Assembly: GCA_050251775.1 (NCBI GenBank)
Contig: JBFWMD010000004.1
Location: 1-64,000 of the forward strand
Length of the DNA stretch: 64,000 nt
Direction of reading: 5' to 3'
Source: Paucidesulfovibrio sp050251775
GTDB taxonomy: Bacteria; Desulfobacterota; Desulfovibrionia; Desulfovibrionales; Desulfovibrionaceae
Positions 17,699 through 25,807 of the stretch are shown here, one piece after another. Below the pieces are notes generated by a model that worked only from the letters and a program-made list of their open reading frames with translations, was not told the origin of the DNA and made no database searches. The first letter of the stretch is position 1; each line of letters starts with the position of its first letter. The translations under genes were made by a program, and so were the position numbers.

Positions 17699-19171
17699 TT
17701 GACTATGATCACCGATGCACCTCTGATCCGCCTGCGGCGCGCCACGGTTCGCCGGGGCGGAAAGAACATCCTTCGCAATATCGATTTCGCGCTGCGCCGG
17801 GGCGGGCATCTTGCCGTTCTCGGGGGCAATGGCGCGGGCAAGTCCACGCTGCTCTCCCTTTGCCGGGGCGACCTGCCGCCCACAGAGGGCGAGCGCGTCT
17901 ACGACTTTGGCGAGGGGCCGCAGATTTCACCCATTGGGCTGCGCGAGCGCATGGGCCTGGTTTCCGCTGCACTGCACGACAAATACGCCTGCTCGGACTG
18001 GCGCATCAGCGCTGAAGAGGCCGTGGCCTCGGCGTTTCAGGATTCCTGGCTCTGCTACAATTCTCCTTCGGAGCGGGAACGCGGCGCGGCCCAGGCCATG
18101 CTCTCGGAACTCGGCATCGCCTTCCTGGCCGACCAGCCTGTTTCCGGCCTGTCCACGGGACAGCTCCGGGCCGTGCTGCTGGCCCGCGCCCTGGTTACGG
18201 GACCGGAAGTGCTCTTTCTGGACGAGTGTCTGGACGGGCTGGACGCCGAGGCCCGGTCGCTGGTCATGGGAATCATGGAACGAGCCGCCGGGCGCTGCAC
18301 CCTGGTCTGCGCCGTGCATCACCACGACGACATCCCCGCTCCGGTGCGCCGGGCGCTGCTGCTGCGCGAGGGCGAGGTGGTGGCTGCGGGCGCGCTGGAG
18401 GAGGTTGCGGCCCACCGCCGGGGGCGGGAGGCCGAGGAGTGTCTGAGCGAGCTGCCGGCTCCGCCGCCCTTGGACGTGCCCTATCTTTTCCGGCTGGAGA
18501 ACGTCTCCGTGGTCTTTGCGGGCCGCCGCGCTCTGGACGGCCTGGACTGGACCGTGCTGCCCGGAGAGAACTGGGCCGTGCTCGGCGGCAACGGCGCGGG
18601 CAAGTCAACGCTGCTGCGCGTGCTGCTCGGGTTGGAAGATGTCTATCCGGGCGGGCGGCTGGGCTGGTTCGGCGTGGACGAACTGCCGGACCTCACCGCG
18701 GTGCGTCGCCGTGTGGGCTATGTTTCGCCCCTGTTGCAGGGGAGCTATTCCTATGATCTGACCGTGCGCGAGACCGTCTGGTCCGGTTTTTTCGGCAGTG
18801 TGGGACTCTATGAGCAGCCGGCCGAAGAACAGCGGGAACGCACGGAAACCTACCTGCGGTTTTTCGGGCTGGACCGCCTTGCGGACCGGCGCATCCGCAG
18901 CCTTTCCTACGGGCAACTGCGGCGGGCGCTTCTGGCACGAGCCGCTGTGGCCGGACCTCCGGTCCTGCTGCTGGACGAGCCACTTTCCGGGCTGGACCGA
19001 CGCGCCCGCCCCAGGGTTCTGGAACTGCTGGAGCGGCTCGCCGCCAGCGGGACCCATCTCGTTTACGTGACCCACCACACGGATGAACTGTTCCCGGCCA
19101 TCGGCCTCGTCCTGCACCTGGAGCAGGGCCGGGCCGCGTATTGCGGCCTGCGCCAAGGGCTTGAAACATAG
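17699..19171 (+). CDS. Tandem ABC ATPase of the ModF/PhrA type
   Basis: The protein of about 490 residues has two complete ABC nucleotide-binding domains and no membrane part. Each has Walker A GGNGAGKSTLL. The signatures are LSTGQLRAVLLARAL and LSYGQLRRALLARA. The Walker B boxes are VLFLDECLDGLD and VLLLDEPLSGLD. Length and layout match E. coli ModF ('photorepair protein PhrA'), whose role is unclear. No molybdate transport genes are adjacent. A TTG at 17699 sits eight bases after GGAG. An ATG two codons later is the alternative start, with a long 14-base spacing. Confidence 0.85.
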   Translation: MTMITDAPLIRLRRATVRRGGKNILRNIDFALRRGGHLAVLGGNGAGKSTLLSLCRGDLPPTEGERVYDFGEGPQISPIGLRERMGLVSAALHDKYACSDWRISAEEAVASAFQDSWLCYNSPSERERGAAQAMLSELGIAFLADQPVSGLSTGQLRAVLLARALVTGPEVLFLDECLDGLDAEARSLVMGIMERAAGRCTLVCAVHHHDDIPAPVRRALLLREGEVVAAGALEEVAAHRRGREAEECLSELPAPPPLDVPYLFRLENVSVVFAGRRALDGLDWTVLPGENWAVLGGNGAGKSTLLRVLLGLEDVYPGGRLGWFGVDELPDLTAVRRRVGYVSPLLQGSYSYDLTVRETVWSGFFGSVGLYEQPAEEQRERTETYLRFFGLDRLADRRIRSLSYGQLRRALLARAAVAGPPVLLLDEPLSGLDRRARPRVLELLERLAASGTHLVYVTHHTDELFPAIGLVLHLEQGRAAYCGLRQGLET

Positions 19172-19195
19172 TTATCGTTTTACAGCAAAAAATTA

Positions 19196-19225
19196 TTGAC
19201 ATTCATTGCTTGGCAGGGGTAGTCT
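19196..19225 (+). promoter_or_regulatory. Sigma-70-like promoter of the DUF2975/XRE pair
   Basis: A perfect TTGACA at 19196-19201 and TAGTCT at 19220-19225 are separated by 18 bases, about 90 bp ahead of the DUF2975 start. Confidence 0.5.
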
Positions 19226-19313
19226 TTGTCTCAGGCAAAGGCATACGCGCATTCTTGCGCGGGGCGGACTCCCGTGCCGCGTTTTGCGTGCACAAAACGA
19301 AGCGAGGTCAGTG

Positions 19314-19856
19314 ATGGACAGGATCAAGCGCGTGAGCGTCTGGTTCAAGTGGATATTTCTTGTCACCCTGGTGGCTCTTCCGGTTTTGGATGCGCTGCTC
19401 TGGGCCTGCGCGGAACCGTTTCAGCTGCTCGACGCCCTGCGCGAAAGCAGTGCCACTTTTTCCGGACTGCCCGCAGGGCTGGAAATGCCCTGGGATGTCC
19501 GGCTGCTGACCTTTGGCGCGGGGCTCTTGCCGTTGGGCGCGAATCTGGTCGGCATCTATTTTCTCATGCGCCTGTTCCGGCTCTATGCCGCCGGAGAGAT
19601 ATTCTCCCTGGCCAACGTGCGTTGCTTCCGGTGGATCGGCTGGGCCATCATCGGACGCCAGGCCGTTGACCCGGCGTATCAGGCCCTGACCACCGCCGCC
19701 CTGACCATGCACAACCCCGCCGGGGAACGGCTGATCGGCGTCGGCGTAAGCGACGTCAATGTCACGCAGTTGCTCATCGGTTTCGTCATCCTGGTGATCT
19801 CCTGGGTCATGGACGAGGGCCGCAGGCTTCAGGAAGAAGAAGCTCTTGTGATCTGA
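19314..19856 (+). CDS. DUF2975 membrane protein
   Basis: The 180-residue integral membrane protein has four predicted helices. IYFLMRLFRLYAAGEIFS and a C-terminal LLIGFVILVISWVMDEG segment are typical of DUF2975. The family nearly always precedes a small XRE regulator, as here, and its function is unknown. A membrane partner that controls the regulator is a reasonable guess. GAGG lies seven bases before the ATG. The regulator gene starts 12 bp downstream. Confidence 0.8.
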   Translation: MDRIKRVSVWFKWIFLVTLVALPVLDALLWACAEPFQLLDALRESSATFSGLPAGLEMPWDVRLLTFGAGLLPLGANLVGIYFLMRLFRLYAAGEIFSLANVRCFRWIGWAIIGRQAVDPAYQALTTAALTMHNPAGERLIGVGVSDVNVTQLLIGFVILVISWVMDEGRRLQEEEALVI

Positions 19857-19868
19857 TCTGGGAGGAGC

Positions 19869-20096
19869 ATGTCGATCATCGTCAACCTGGATGTGATGCT
19901 GGCACGGCGAAAGGTCAGCTCCAAAGAGCTGGCCGAAGCCGTGGGCATCACCGTGCAGAATATCTCCATTCTCAAGACAGGGAAGGCCAAGGCCATTCGT
20001 TTTGGAACGCTGGAAGCGATTTGTCGCTTCCTGGATTGCCAGCCTGGCGACATTCTCGAATACCGCGCCGCGTCGCGGGACGCCTCTGAGAAATAG
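19869..20096 (+). CDS. Small XRE-family (Cro/CI) regulator
   Basis: The 75-residue protein is a single helix-turn-helix of the YozG-like type: LDVMLARRKVSSKELAEAVG, then ITVQNISILKTGKAKAIRF and LEAICRFLDCQPGDILEY. It has no second domain. GGAGGAGC sits directly before the ATG. It is translated with the DUF2975 gene and probably autoregulates the pair. Confidence 0.88.
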   Translation: MSIIVNLDVMLARRKVSSKELAEAVGITVQNISILKTGKAKAIRFGTLEAICRFLDCQPGDILEYRAASRDASEK

Positions 20097-20483
20097 CTGC
20101 GGGGAGCCACTCGGTTAACCGCAACGGCGTTGCAAGGCAGGACGCGGGGTGCTGGGTTGGTTGCATGTTGGCTATTGTTGTTCGTTGTTGATTAAAAGTA
20201 ATTAATATATTGTTTTAATTTGTGAATATGGGTACTTTTCAATGAAGCTTCCGAGCGAAAGAATGCTGGCGGCGCGCAGGGCGCGGGTTCGGGAGTCTGG
20301 GCGGGTTCAAGGCGATCGCAAGCGTTGGCCTCGCCGTTCTCCGCCGAAACGGCAGGGCGGCGAGATTGCGCGTGGGCTCATGATCCGGGGGGCGGGAAGC
20401 TCGCAAGCGTTGGCCGCAGAATTTTCCGCGAAGACGGCAGTGGCGGCGTTATGGGCGGCGGCGCAATGGCGTGGGGAGTGCGG
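20097..20483. other. Long intergenic region between convergent genes
   Basis: I see no convincing gene in this 387-bp gap. It starts with two small hairpins (CGGTTAACCG near 20112, then GCAAC-GGC-GTTGC). An AT-rich segment follows at about 20160-20240, and then GC-rich sequence holding an imperfect direct repeat. No good terminator for either neighbour is evident. Confidence 0.6.
20316..20448. repeat. Imperfect direct repeat of about 47 bp, period 85
   Basis: Copies at 20316-20362 and 20401-20448 begin with the same 15 bases (TCGCAAGCGTTGGCC). They end with closely related blocks (TTCTCCGC...ACGGCAGGGCGGCG and TTTTCCGC...ACGGCAGTGGCGGCG). They lie in noncoding DNA and could be the decayed remains of a duplicated or coding sequence. 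Confidence 0.5.
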
Positions 20484-21710
20484 CTACTTGTTTTCCTGGT
20501 ACTTGGCCTTGATGGCCTGGATGGTGTCGTAGATTTCGAAAAAGGCGTCCACGACCTGCGGATCGAAGTGGTGTCCGCGTTCCTCGCGGATCAGCGCCAG
20601 AATGCGCTCCTCGGGCCAGGCCTGCTTGTAGGAGCGCTCGGAACCAAGGGCATCGTAGACATCCGCCAGGGCGCAGATGCGCGCGGAAAAGGGGATGTCT
20701 TCCCCGGCAAGGGGGGCTGTGCAGAGCTTCTGCACCTTGGAGAGGTCGTCGTGCAGGTTGCCGGGGTAGCCCGTGCCGTCCCAGCGTTCGTGGTGGTGCA
20801 GGGCGATGTCCAGGCAGAGCGTGTCCAGCTCCGAGGTGGTGTTCACGAAAAGCGCCCCGCCGAACACGGTGTGCCATTGGATCGTGGCGAACTCATCCTT
20901 GTCCAGGCGACCGGGTTTTTTCAGGATCGCGTCCGGGATGCCGACCTTGCCCACGTCGTGGAGCATGGCGGCAAGGCGGATGAGATCCTTGGTGCGGCGA
21001 ACCTCGTCCGCCTCCCGGCCCTGGTCCAGAGTGATCTTGTGATACAGTTCGGCGGTGTAGGCTCCCACGCGCATGACGTGCGCCCCGGTTTCGGAGGGGT
21101 CGCGCATTTCCGCCATTTTCATCATCCGCAGGATCAGCTCGCGGGTCATGATGCCCCGTTCAATGGCCACGGAGGCGTGGTTTGCGAAGAAGGGCGCGTA
21201 TTTCAGGTCTTCCTCGCAAAAGGGGCGGACAACGCCTTCTTCGTCACGGGCATTGATGAGCTGGAGCACGCCTACCGGAGTATCGCGAAGTGTTTTCAGG
21301 GGAATGGTCAGGATTGAACGGGTGGCGTAGCCGCTTTCCTCGTCAAAGGAGCGGTTGAAGCTGTAGGGCAGTTCCTTGCTCAATTCATAGGCGTCGTCGA
21401 TGACCAGGGTCTTGCCGGTGAGCGCGGCGTAGCCCACGATGGAGTGCTCATTGATGGGCAGGCTGAAATCCGTGTACACATGGCGGTTGACGGCGTTGTT
21501 CCCGAATAATGTGTCGTTGTGAACATAGCTGAAACGCAGCGCGCCGTCCTGGATTAAGAATATGGAACCGGCGTCCGCGTTGGTAAGTTGCCTTGCCTCG
21601 AAAAGCACTCGGTCCAAAATCGTATCAACATCCTTGAGATGATTGAGTTCCTCAATCACCGTCATGATGTTTTTTACGATGTCCATTGGACTCTTGCACA
21701 AGCTATCCAC
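20484..21710 (-). CDS. GAF–HD-GYP domain protein (putative cyclic-di-GMP phosphodiesterase)
   Basis: The protein has about 408 residues. The N-terminal GAF domain (about 15-165, with AGSIFLIQDG, VNRHVYTDFSLPINEHSIVGY and GVLQLINARD) should bind a small ligand. The C-terminal HD-GYP domain has LAAMLHDVGKVGIPDAILKK and HHHERWDGTGYPG, the metal-binding and GYP signatures of c-di-GMP hydrolases. The chosen GTG at 21710 has GGAGG seven bases upstream. An ATG eight codons further in is the alternative. It is divergent from the TrpF-like gene. Confidence 0.92.
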   Translation of the reverse strand: MDSLCKSPMDIVKNIMTVIEELNHLKDVDTILDRVLFEARQLTNADAGSIFLIQDGALRFSYVHNDTLFGNNAVNRHVYTDFSLPINEHSIVGYAALTGKTLVIDDAYELSKELPYSFNRSFDEESGYATRSILTIPLKTLRDTPVGVLQLINARDEEGVVRPFCEEDLKYAPFFANHASVAIERGIMTRELILRMMKMAEMRDPSETGAHVMRVGAYTAELYHKITLDQGREADEVRRTKDLIRLAAMLHDVGKVGIPDAILKKPGRLDKDEFATIQWHTVFGGALFVNTTSELDTLCLDIALHHHERWDGTGYPGNLHDDLSKVQKLCTAPLAGEDIPFSARICALADVYDALGSERSYKQAWPEERILALIREERGHHFDPQVVDAFFEIYDTIQAIKAKYQENK

Positions 21711-21779
21711 GCGAACCCCTCCAGGAAATTGCGCTTTCCAGACAATCCTCATACACTTCCAACAAGGAAAAATCCAGGG

Positions 21780-22535
21780 ATGAAGAACACCAACCTTTTT
21801 ACGATACCGTGTCTGCAAGCAGCTGGAGTGTGTTCATTGGACGAGGCACAATTGCTTGTCAAGGCCGGATTCACGCATTTGGGATTCCCCATGGGGCCAG
21901 GTGTGGTGGAAGAAGATGTGGATGCATGGAAGGCCGCCCGCATCGTCCGCGCCCTTGCCGCCGATCATACCGATGATCCCGTCTGCGTCAAGATTACCTG
22001 CGTGTTGATCACCTATCTGCGAAACGCTTTGGAAATATTGGAATTGCTGGAGCGATCAGCCATGCGCGCGGTGCAGTTGCATGCGCCCGTGACGCCCGCC
22101 GAGGTCGCGGCCCTGCGCCGCGCCGATCCGGAACTCGTGATTTTCAAGAGCATCGTCATGGGCCGCCCCGGGGAAGCCGACCCCTTGAACGTGGCCAGGG
22201 GGCATGCTCCGTATGTGGACGCCTTTCTCACCGATACGTATGACCCCGTTACCGGCGCCAGCGGCGCCACGGGCCGCACCCATGACTGGGCCGCGAGCCG
22301 CGCCCTGGTGGAGGCCAGGTTGCGCCCCGTGATCCTCGCCGGAGGACTGACCCCGGACAACGTGGCCCAGGCCGTGCGCGCCGTGCGTCCCGCCGGGGTG
22401 GACGCCCATACGGGCCTGGAGGACGCCCAGGGGCGCAAAGACCCGGAAAAGGCCAGCAGCTTTGTGCGCAACGCTCTCCAGGTGTTGCCTAACGCCCTGG
22501 AAAAGGGTAAGCAAAATCCACCGTTTTGCTGGTAG
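21780..22535 (+). CDS. TrpF-like (phosphoribosylanthranilate isomerase-like) TIM-barrel protein
   Basis: The 251-residue protein has a recognisable PRAI C-terminal half: AFLTDTYDPVTGASGATGRT containing the expected catalytic aspartate, ILAGGLTPDNVAQAV, and GVDAHTGLED with KDPEKA, the phosphate-binding loops. The N-terminal KICGIT motif is changed: the aligned segment reads QAAGVCS, so the catalytic cysteine position is Ala. A cysteine three or four residues earlier (C11) might substitute. No other trp gene is nearby. It may be a PRAI, or a paralogue acting on a different phosphosugar. The start ATG follows AAGGAAA. Confidence 0.75.
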   Translation: MKNTNLFTIPCLQAAGVCSLDEAQLLVKAGFTHLGFPMGPGVVEEDVDAWKAARIVRALAADHTDDPVCVKITCVLITYLRNALEILELLERSAMRAVQLHAPVTPAEVAALRRADPELVIFKSIVMGRPGEADPLNVARGHAPYVDAFLTDTYDPVTGASGATGRTHDWAASRALVEARLRPVILAGGLTPDNVAQAVRAVRPAGVDAHTGLEDAQGRKDPEKASSFVRNALQVLPNALEKGKQNPPFCW

Positions 22536-22565
22536 TGTGCAAAGTGATGTAAGTGAGGGGGATGT

Positions 22566-22784
22566 ATGGCGAAAGAAGAAGCCATAGAAGTCGAGGGCAT
22601 CATCCAGGAGGCCCTCCCCAACGCCATGTTTCGAGTGGAGCTGGAGAACGGCCATAACATTCTTGGCCACATTTCCGGCAAGATGAGAAAGCATTACATT
22701 CGTATCCTGCCCGGCGACAAGGTCAAGGTGGAGCTCTCCCCCTACGACCTGACCCGCGGTCGCATCACCTACCGCATGCGCTGA
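22566..22784 (+). CDS. infA: Translation initiation factor IF-1
   Basis: The 72-residue protein is a full-length S1/OB-fold IF-1 that occupies the ribosomal A site during initiation. It has the family pattern EGIIQEALPNAMFRVELENG, HISGKMRKHYIRILPGDKV and SPYDLTRGRITYR. GAGGGGG lies upstream of the ATG. A short terminator follows, so it is not strictly an operon with the cold-shock gene. Confidence 0.97.
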   Translation: MAKEEAIEVEGIIQEALPNAMFRVELENGHNILGHISGKMRKHYIRILPGDKVKVELSPYDLTRGRITYRMR

Positions 22785-22802
22785 AAATCCGTTTTCCCAC
22801 CA

Positions 22803-22825
22803 CCCGGCGTCGAGGCCGGTTTTTT
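22803..22825 (+). terminator. Intrinsic terminator after infA
   Basis: CCGGC and GCCGG form a short stem around a six-base loop, followed by six T. The stem is modest, so some read-through into the cold-shock gene is possible. Confidence 0.65.
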
Positions 22826-22930
22826 GTTCGCCCGAGCGGAAAGAGTCGATGGGTTTAAGTGCTCATGGCGTTGCGCCGGACCGAGAACCGGGATACCTTT
22901 GCCCCGGACGCAACAACCAGGGAGGACGGC

Positions 22931-23140
22931 GTGGCCAGACACAAGGGCACGGTGACGTGGTTTAACGACATCAAGGGGTTCGGATTCATCCGCACGGAAT
23001 CCGGACAGGATGTCTTTGTCAATTTTCAGGAGATCGAGCGCGACGGCTTCCAGACCCTGGCCGTGGGCGAAAGCGTAAGTTTTGAGCTGGAGGGCGGGGA
23101 ACACGCGCCCAAGGCCCTGCGGGTCGTGCCCGAGAAATGA
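22931..23140 (+). CDS. Cold-shock domain protein
   Basis: The 69-residue OB-fold protein binds single-stranded RNA or DNA. Its RNP1 is KGFGFIRTE and its RNP2 is DVFVNFQEI. The usual histidine of VFVHF is replaced by asparagine. The GTG start is chosen because GGAGG lies five bases upstream and it removes an unlikely 24-residue extension. Its stop codon almost abuts the end of the convergent small gene. Confidence 0.93.
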   Translation: MARHKGTVTWFNDIKGFGFIRTESGQDVFVNFQEIERDGFQTLAVGESVSFELEGGEHAPKALRVVPEK

Positions 23141-23141
23141 T

Positions 23142-23462
23142 TCAGAGCCCGCGCATTTCGGCCGTGCCGATGGCGCTGAAGGCCCGCCGCTCCGCTTTCC
23201 AGCCGCCCCGGCGCAGGCGATAGCGGATCAGCTCCTGGCCGAGATGGTCCAGGAAGTCCACCTCGCCCCAACCGTCCTCGTCCATGAGCTGTACCAGCTC
23301 ATCCAGAAAGCTTTCCACATCGATATATTGTCCCTCGTGGTCCAGATGCAGCTTGCGGTCCGCGTAGCGGACCTGCGGAAAGGGAATGGAGTCTTTGATC
23401 TTTTCGTAGTTTTCCGGGGAGATGCCGGTGATATCCCCGTAGCTGCGCACGTCGTCACGCAT
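23142..23462 (-). CDS. Hypothetical protein downstream of lpxB
   Basis: The 106-residue soluble, acidic protein has no recognised domain. It contains DRKLHLDHEGQYIDVESFL and a C-terminal basic stretch. Its ATG overlaps the 3' end of lpxB by eight bases, so it is probably co-translated. A role in lipid A synthesis cannot be claimed. Confidence 0.7.
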   Translation of the reverse strand: MRDDVRSYGDITGISPENYEKIKDSIPFPQVRYADRKLHLDHEGQYIDVESFLDELVQLMDEDGWGEVDFLDHLGQELIRYRLRRGGWKAERRAFSAIGTAEMRGL

Positions 23463-24633
23463 GGTGGTTTTCCGTCCGGGCTTGGGTCAGGTCGTGGAGG
23501 ATGATGCCCGCCGCACGGACCGGGGCGCCTGGTTCGCCCACCATGCCCCGCAGGGCGGCCAGGTCCGCGAGCACTGTCTTGCGCCGGGGGCCGTCCATGA
23601 GTTCCAGCGCGGTGCGTGCCACGCCTTCGGGTTCGGCCCGTTCCTGGATCAGCTCCGGAAAGACCTCGCGGTCCAGGATCAGGTTGGGCAGCCCGGCGAA
23701 CTCCACGTTCACCAGCCACTGGGTCAGACGGTATTCAAAGTTGGAGAGCTTGTAGGAGAGCAGGGCGGGCGTGCCGATGAGCGCGGCCTCCAGGGTCACG
23801 GTTCCGGAGGCGGCCAGGAGCACCCGGCTTTTGCGCATGGCCTCGTAGCGCTGCTCCGGGCCCACGATCTCGCAGGGCAGGTCCGAGGGCCAGAGCGAGC
23901 GCAGCAGGGCATCGTCCACGCCCGGCGCGCGCACCAGCCGGATTCGCTCCACAGGACGCTGGGCGCGGATGCGCCGCACGGCCTCGCCGAACAGGGGCAA
24001 CAGGCTGTGGATTTCCCGGCGGCGACTGCCGGGCAGCACGCCCACGCTGTCCGCCTCCGGAATCAGTGCGTCCAGTTTGGCCAGGGGCAACTGGTCCATG
24101 AGCGGGTGGCCCACGTAGTCCGCCTCCATGCCCCGTTCCTTGTAGAAGGCCTGCTCAAAGGGCAGGATGCAGAGCACCTTGCGCACATGCTTTTTCAGAA
24201 ATTTGACGCGCCCCGAGCGCCAGGCCCAGATCTGCGGGCTGATGTAGTAGTAGACCGGGATGCCCAGGCTGTGGGCGATCTTGGCCACCCGGAAGTGGAA
24301 CTCCGGGCAGTCGATGAGCACCACGGCCCTGGGCCGCAGCCGTTTGAAGTCGGCCTTGATCCGGCGCAGCAGCGCCAGGATGCCGGGCAGGCCCTTGAGG
24401 ATGCCGCCCAGGCCCACCAGGGAGACGAGGTCCATGCCGTGGCGCACCTCGCAGCCCGCTCCGGCCAGGACCGGGCCGCCCATGCCCGTGAGGGGCAGCT
24501 CCGGCGCTTGCGCCAGCAGAGCGCGGGCCAGCAGTCCCGCGTGCATGTCTCCCGAAGGTTCGCCCGCGCTGATCCAGAGGGGGCCGTTTCCGGCGTCAAA
24601 GGCCCTGTCCGGGCCGAGCGTTTCGTTTTCCAT
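23455..24633 (-). CDS. lpxB: Lipid-A-disaccharide synthase
   Basis: LpxB joins UDP-2,3-diacylglucosamine to lipid X to form the lipid A disaccharide at the inner membrane. The 392-residue protein has ISAGEPSGDMHAG, LIDCPEFHFRVAK, YYISPQIWAWRSGRVK, VGHPLMD and LLPGSRRREI, all family signatures. The ATG at 24633 lacks a strong SD but gives the normal N-terminus. It is divergent from the Gfo/Idh gene, which in related genomes often belongs to the lpx cluster. Confidence 0.95.
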   Translation of the reverse strand: MENETLGPDRAFDAGNGPLWISAGEPSGDMHAGLLARALLAQAPELPLTGMGGPVLAGAGCEVRHGMDLVSLVGLGGILKGLPGILALLRRIKADFKRLRPRAVVLIDCPEFHFRVAKIAHSLGIPVYYYISPQIWAWRSGRVKFLKKHVRKVLCILPFEQAFYKERGMEADYVGHPLMDQLPLAKLDALIPEADSVGVLPGSRRREIHSLLPLFGEAVRRIRAQRPVERIRLVRAPGVDDALLRSLWPSDLPCEIVGPEQRYEAMRKSRVLLAASGTVTLEAALIGTPALLSYKLSNFEYRLTQWLVNVEFAGLPNLILDREVFPELIQERAEPEGVARTALELMDGPRRKTVLADLAALRGMVGEPGAPVRAAGIILHDLTQARTENHHA

Positions 24634-24780
24634 GGGCCGCAAACTAGCCGGAAACGGGCGCGCGGGCAAGATGCCCAAACCACGCGCACGGCAGGGGCGG
24701 CGCGTTGCGCTTGCCAAGGCCGTCCGGAGCGGGTAGGTTCCGGCGCATCAATTTCTGACCGCAACCGTACAGGATGAGCC

Positions 24781-25710
24781 ATGTTGAAAGTCGGAGTGAT
24801 CGGATTGGGCTGGATGGGCCGCATTCATCTGCGCAATTATACGGAAATGGCCGACGTGGAAGTGCTCGGCGTGGTGGACCCGGACGCGGACGCCCGCAAG
24901 GCCGCCTCGGAGAACTTCGGCGTGGCCGCCTTCGGCGAGTTGGAGGAACTGCTGGCGCTCAAGCCGGACGCCGTGAGCGTCTGCGTGCCCACAGTGCTGC
25001 ACCGCGACGTGGCCCTCAAGGTCATTGCCGCCGGAAGCAGCCTGCTTGTGGAAAAACCCCTGGCCGCCACGGCCGCCGAGGGCCGCGAAGTGGTCGAGGC
25101 CGCCCGGGCCGCGAACCTGACCCTGATGGTCGGCCATGTGGAGCGCTACAACCCCGCGGTGCGTCGGATCAAGGAACTGCTCTCCGAGGAGGGGACCGAG
25201 ACCATCTCCATCACCATCGAGCGCGTGGGACCCTACCCGCCGCGCATTCAGGATGTGGGCGTGATCAAGGATCTGGCTTCCCATGACATCGATCTGCTGC
25301 GTTTTCTCACGGGCTCGGAGTTCAAGAGCGTCTACGCCGTGACCACCACCAGCCAGGGCAAGCACGAGGACACCGCGCTGATCACCGCCCAGATGGAGAA
25401 CGGCGTGCTCGCCAACATCTCCACCAACTGGGTCACGCCGTACAAGTCCCGCAAGATCCAGGCCGCGTGCAAGACCAAGTACGTGGAAGCCAACCTGATC
25501 ACCCAGGAGGTCAAGGAGTATTCGAGCTTCTCCTCCTACGACAAGAGCTACTCCGTGCGCGAATGGCCGCTGATCTACCGCGAGCCGGTCAAGGAGGAGC
25601 TCAAGGACTTCCTCGGAGCGGTGCGCGCTCATACGCCCGCGCCCATTCGCGGCGAGGACGGTCTGGCCGTGCTGGAGACCTTTGACCGCATCTTCGAGTG
25701 CGCCTGCTGA
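24781..25710 (+). CDS. Gfo/Idh/MocA-family oxidoreductase, possibly lipid A-related
   Basis: The 309-residue NAD(P)-dependent sugar dehydrogenase has a Rossmann motif VGVIGLGWMGRIHLRNY, the EKPLA motif (LLVEKPLAATAAEG) and GHVERYNPAVRRIKELL. The second domain has IKDLASHDIDLLRFL. Relatives next to lpx genes include GnnA-type UDP-GlcNAc 3-dehydrogenases, which make the precursor for 2,3-diamino lipid A. The divergent position next to lpxB suggests this but does not prove it. No GnnB-type aminotransferase is visible in the window. Confidence 0.8.
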   Translation: MLKVGVIGLGWMGRIHLRNYTEMADVEVLGVVDPDADARKAASENFGVAAFGELEELLALKPDAVSVCVPTVLHRDVALKVIAAGSSLLVEKPLAATAAEGREVVEAARAANLTLMVGHVERYNPAVRRIKELLSEEGTETISITIERVGPYPPRIQDVGVIKDLASHDIDLLRFLTGSEFKSVYAVTTTSQGKHEDTALITAQMENGVLANISTNWVTPYKSRKIQAACKTKYVEANLITQEVKEYSSFSSYDKSYSVREWPLIYREPVKEELKDFLGAVRAHTPAPIRGEDGLAVLETFDRIFECAC

Positions 25711-25749
25711 CGGCGGCAAATGCCCCGGCGCTGAATAAAAGCTGAAACA

Positions 25750-25787
25750 AAACGCCCCCGCCCGGTCTGATCCGGGCGGGGGCGTTT
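25750..25787. terminator. Strong bidirectional terminator
   Basis: Sixteen-base perfect arms (AAACGCCCCCGCCCGG and its complement) surround a six-base loop between the convergent Gfo/Idh and BON genes. The T-run is short on both sides. Confidence 0.85.
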
Positions 25788-25807
25788 CGCGTTGTGTCGT
25801 CGAAGGT

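Noticed and set aside
20242..20532. Possible small gene in the gap after the XRE regulator
   Set aside because: No SD, arginine-rich translation typical of noncoding GC-rich DNA, and overlap with the end of the HD-GYP gene.
22859..22930. N-terminal extension of the cold-shock protein from an upstream ATG
   Set aside because: The GTG at 22931 has an ideal GGAGG and yields the standard 69-residue length.
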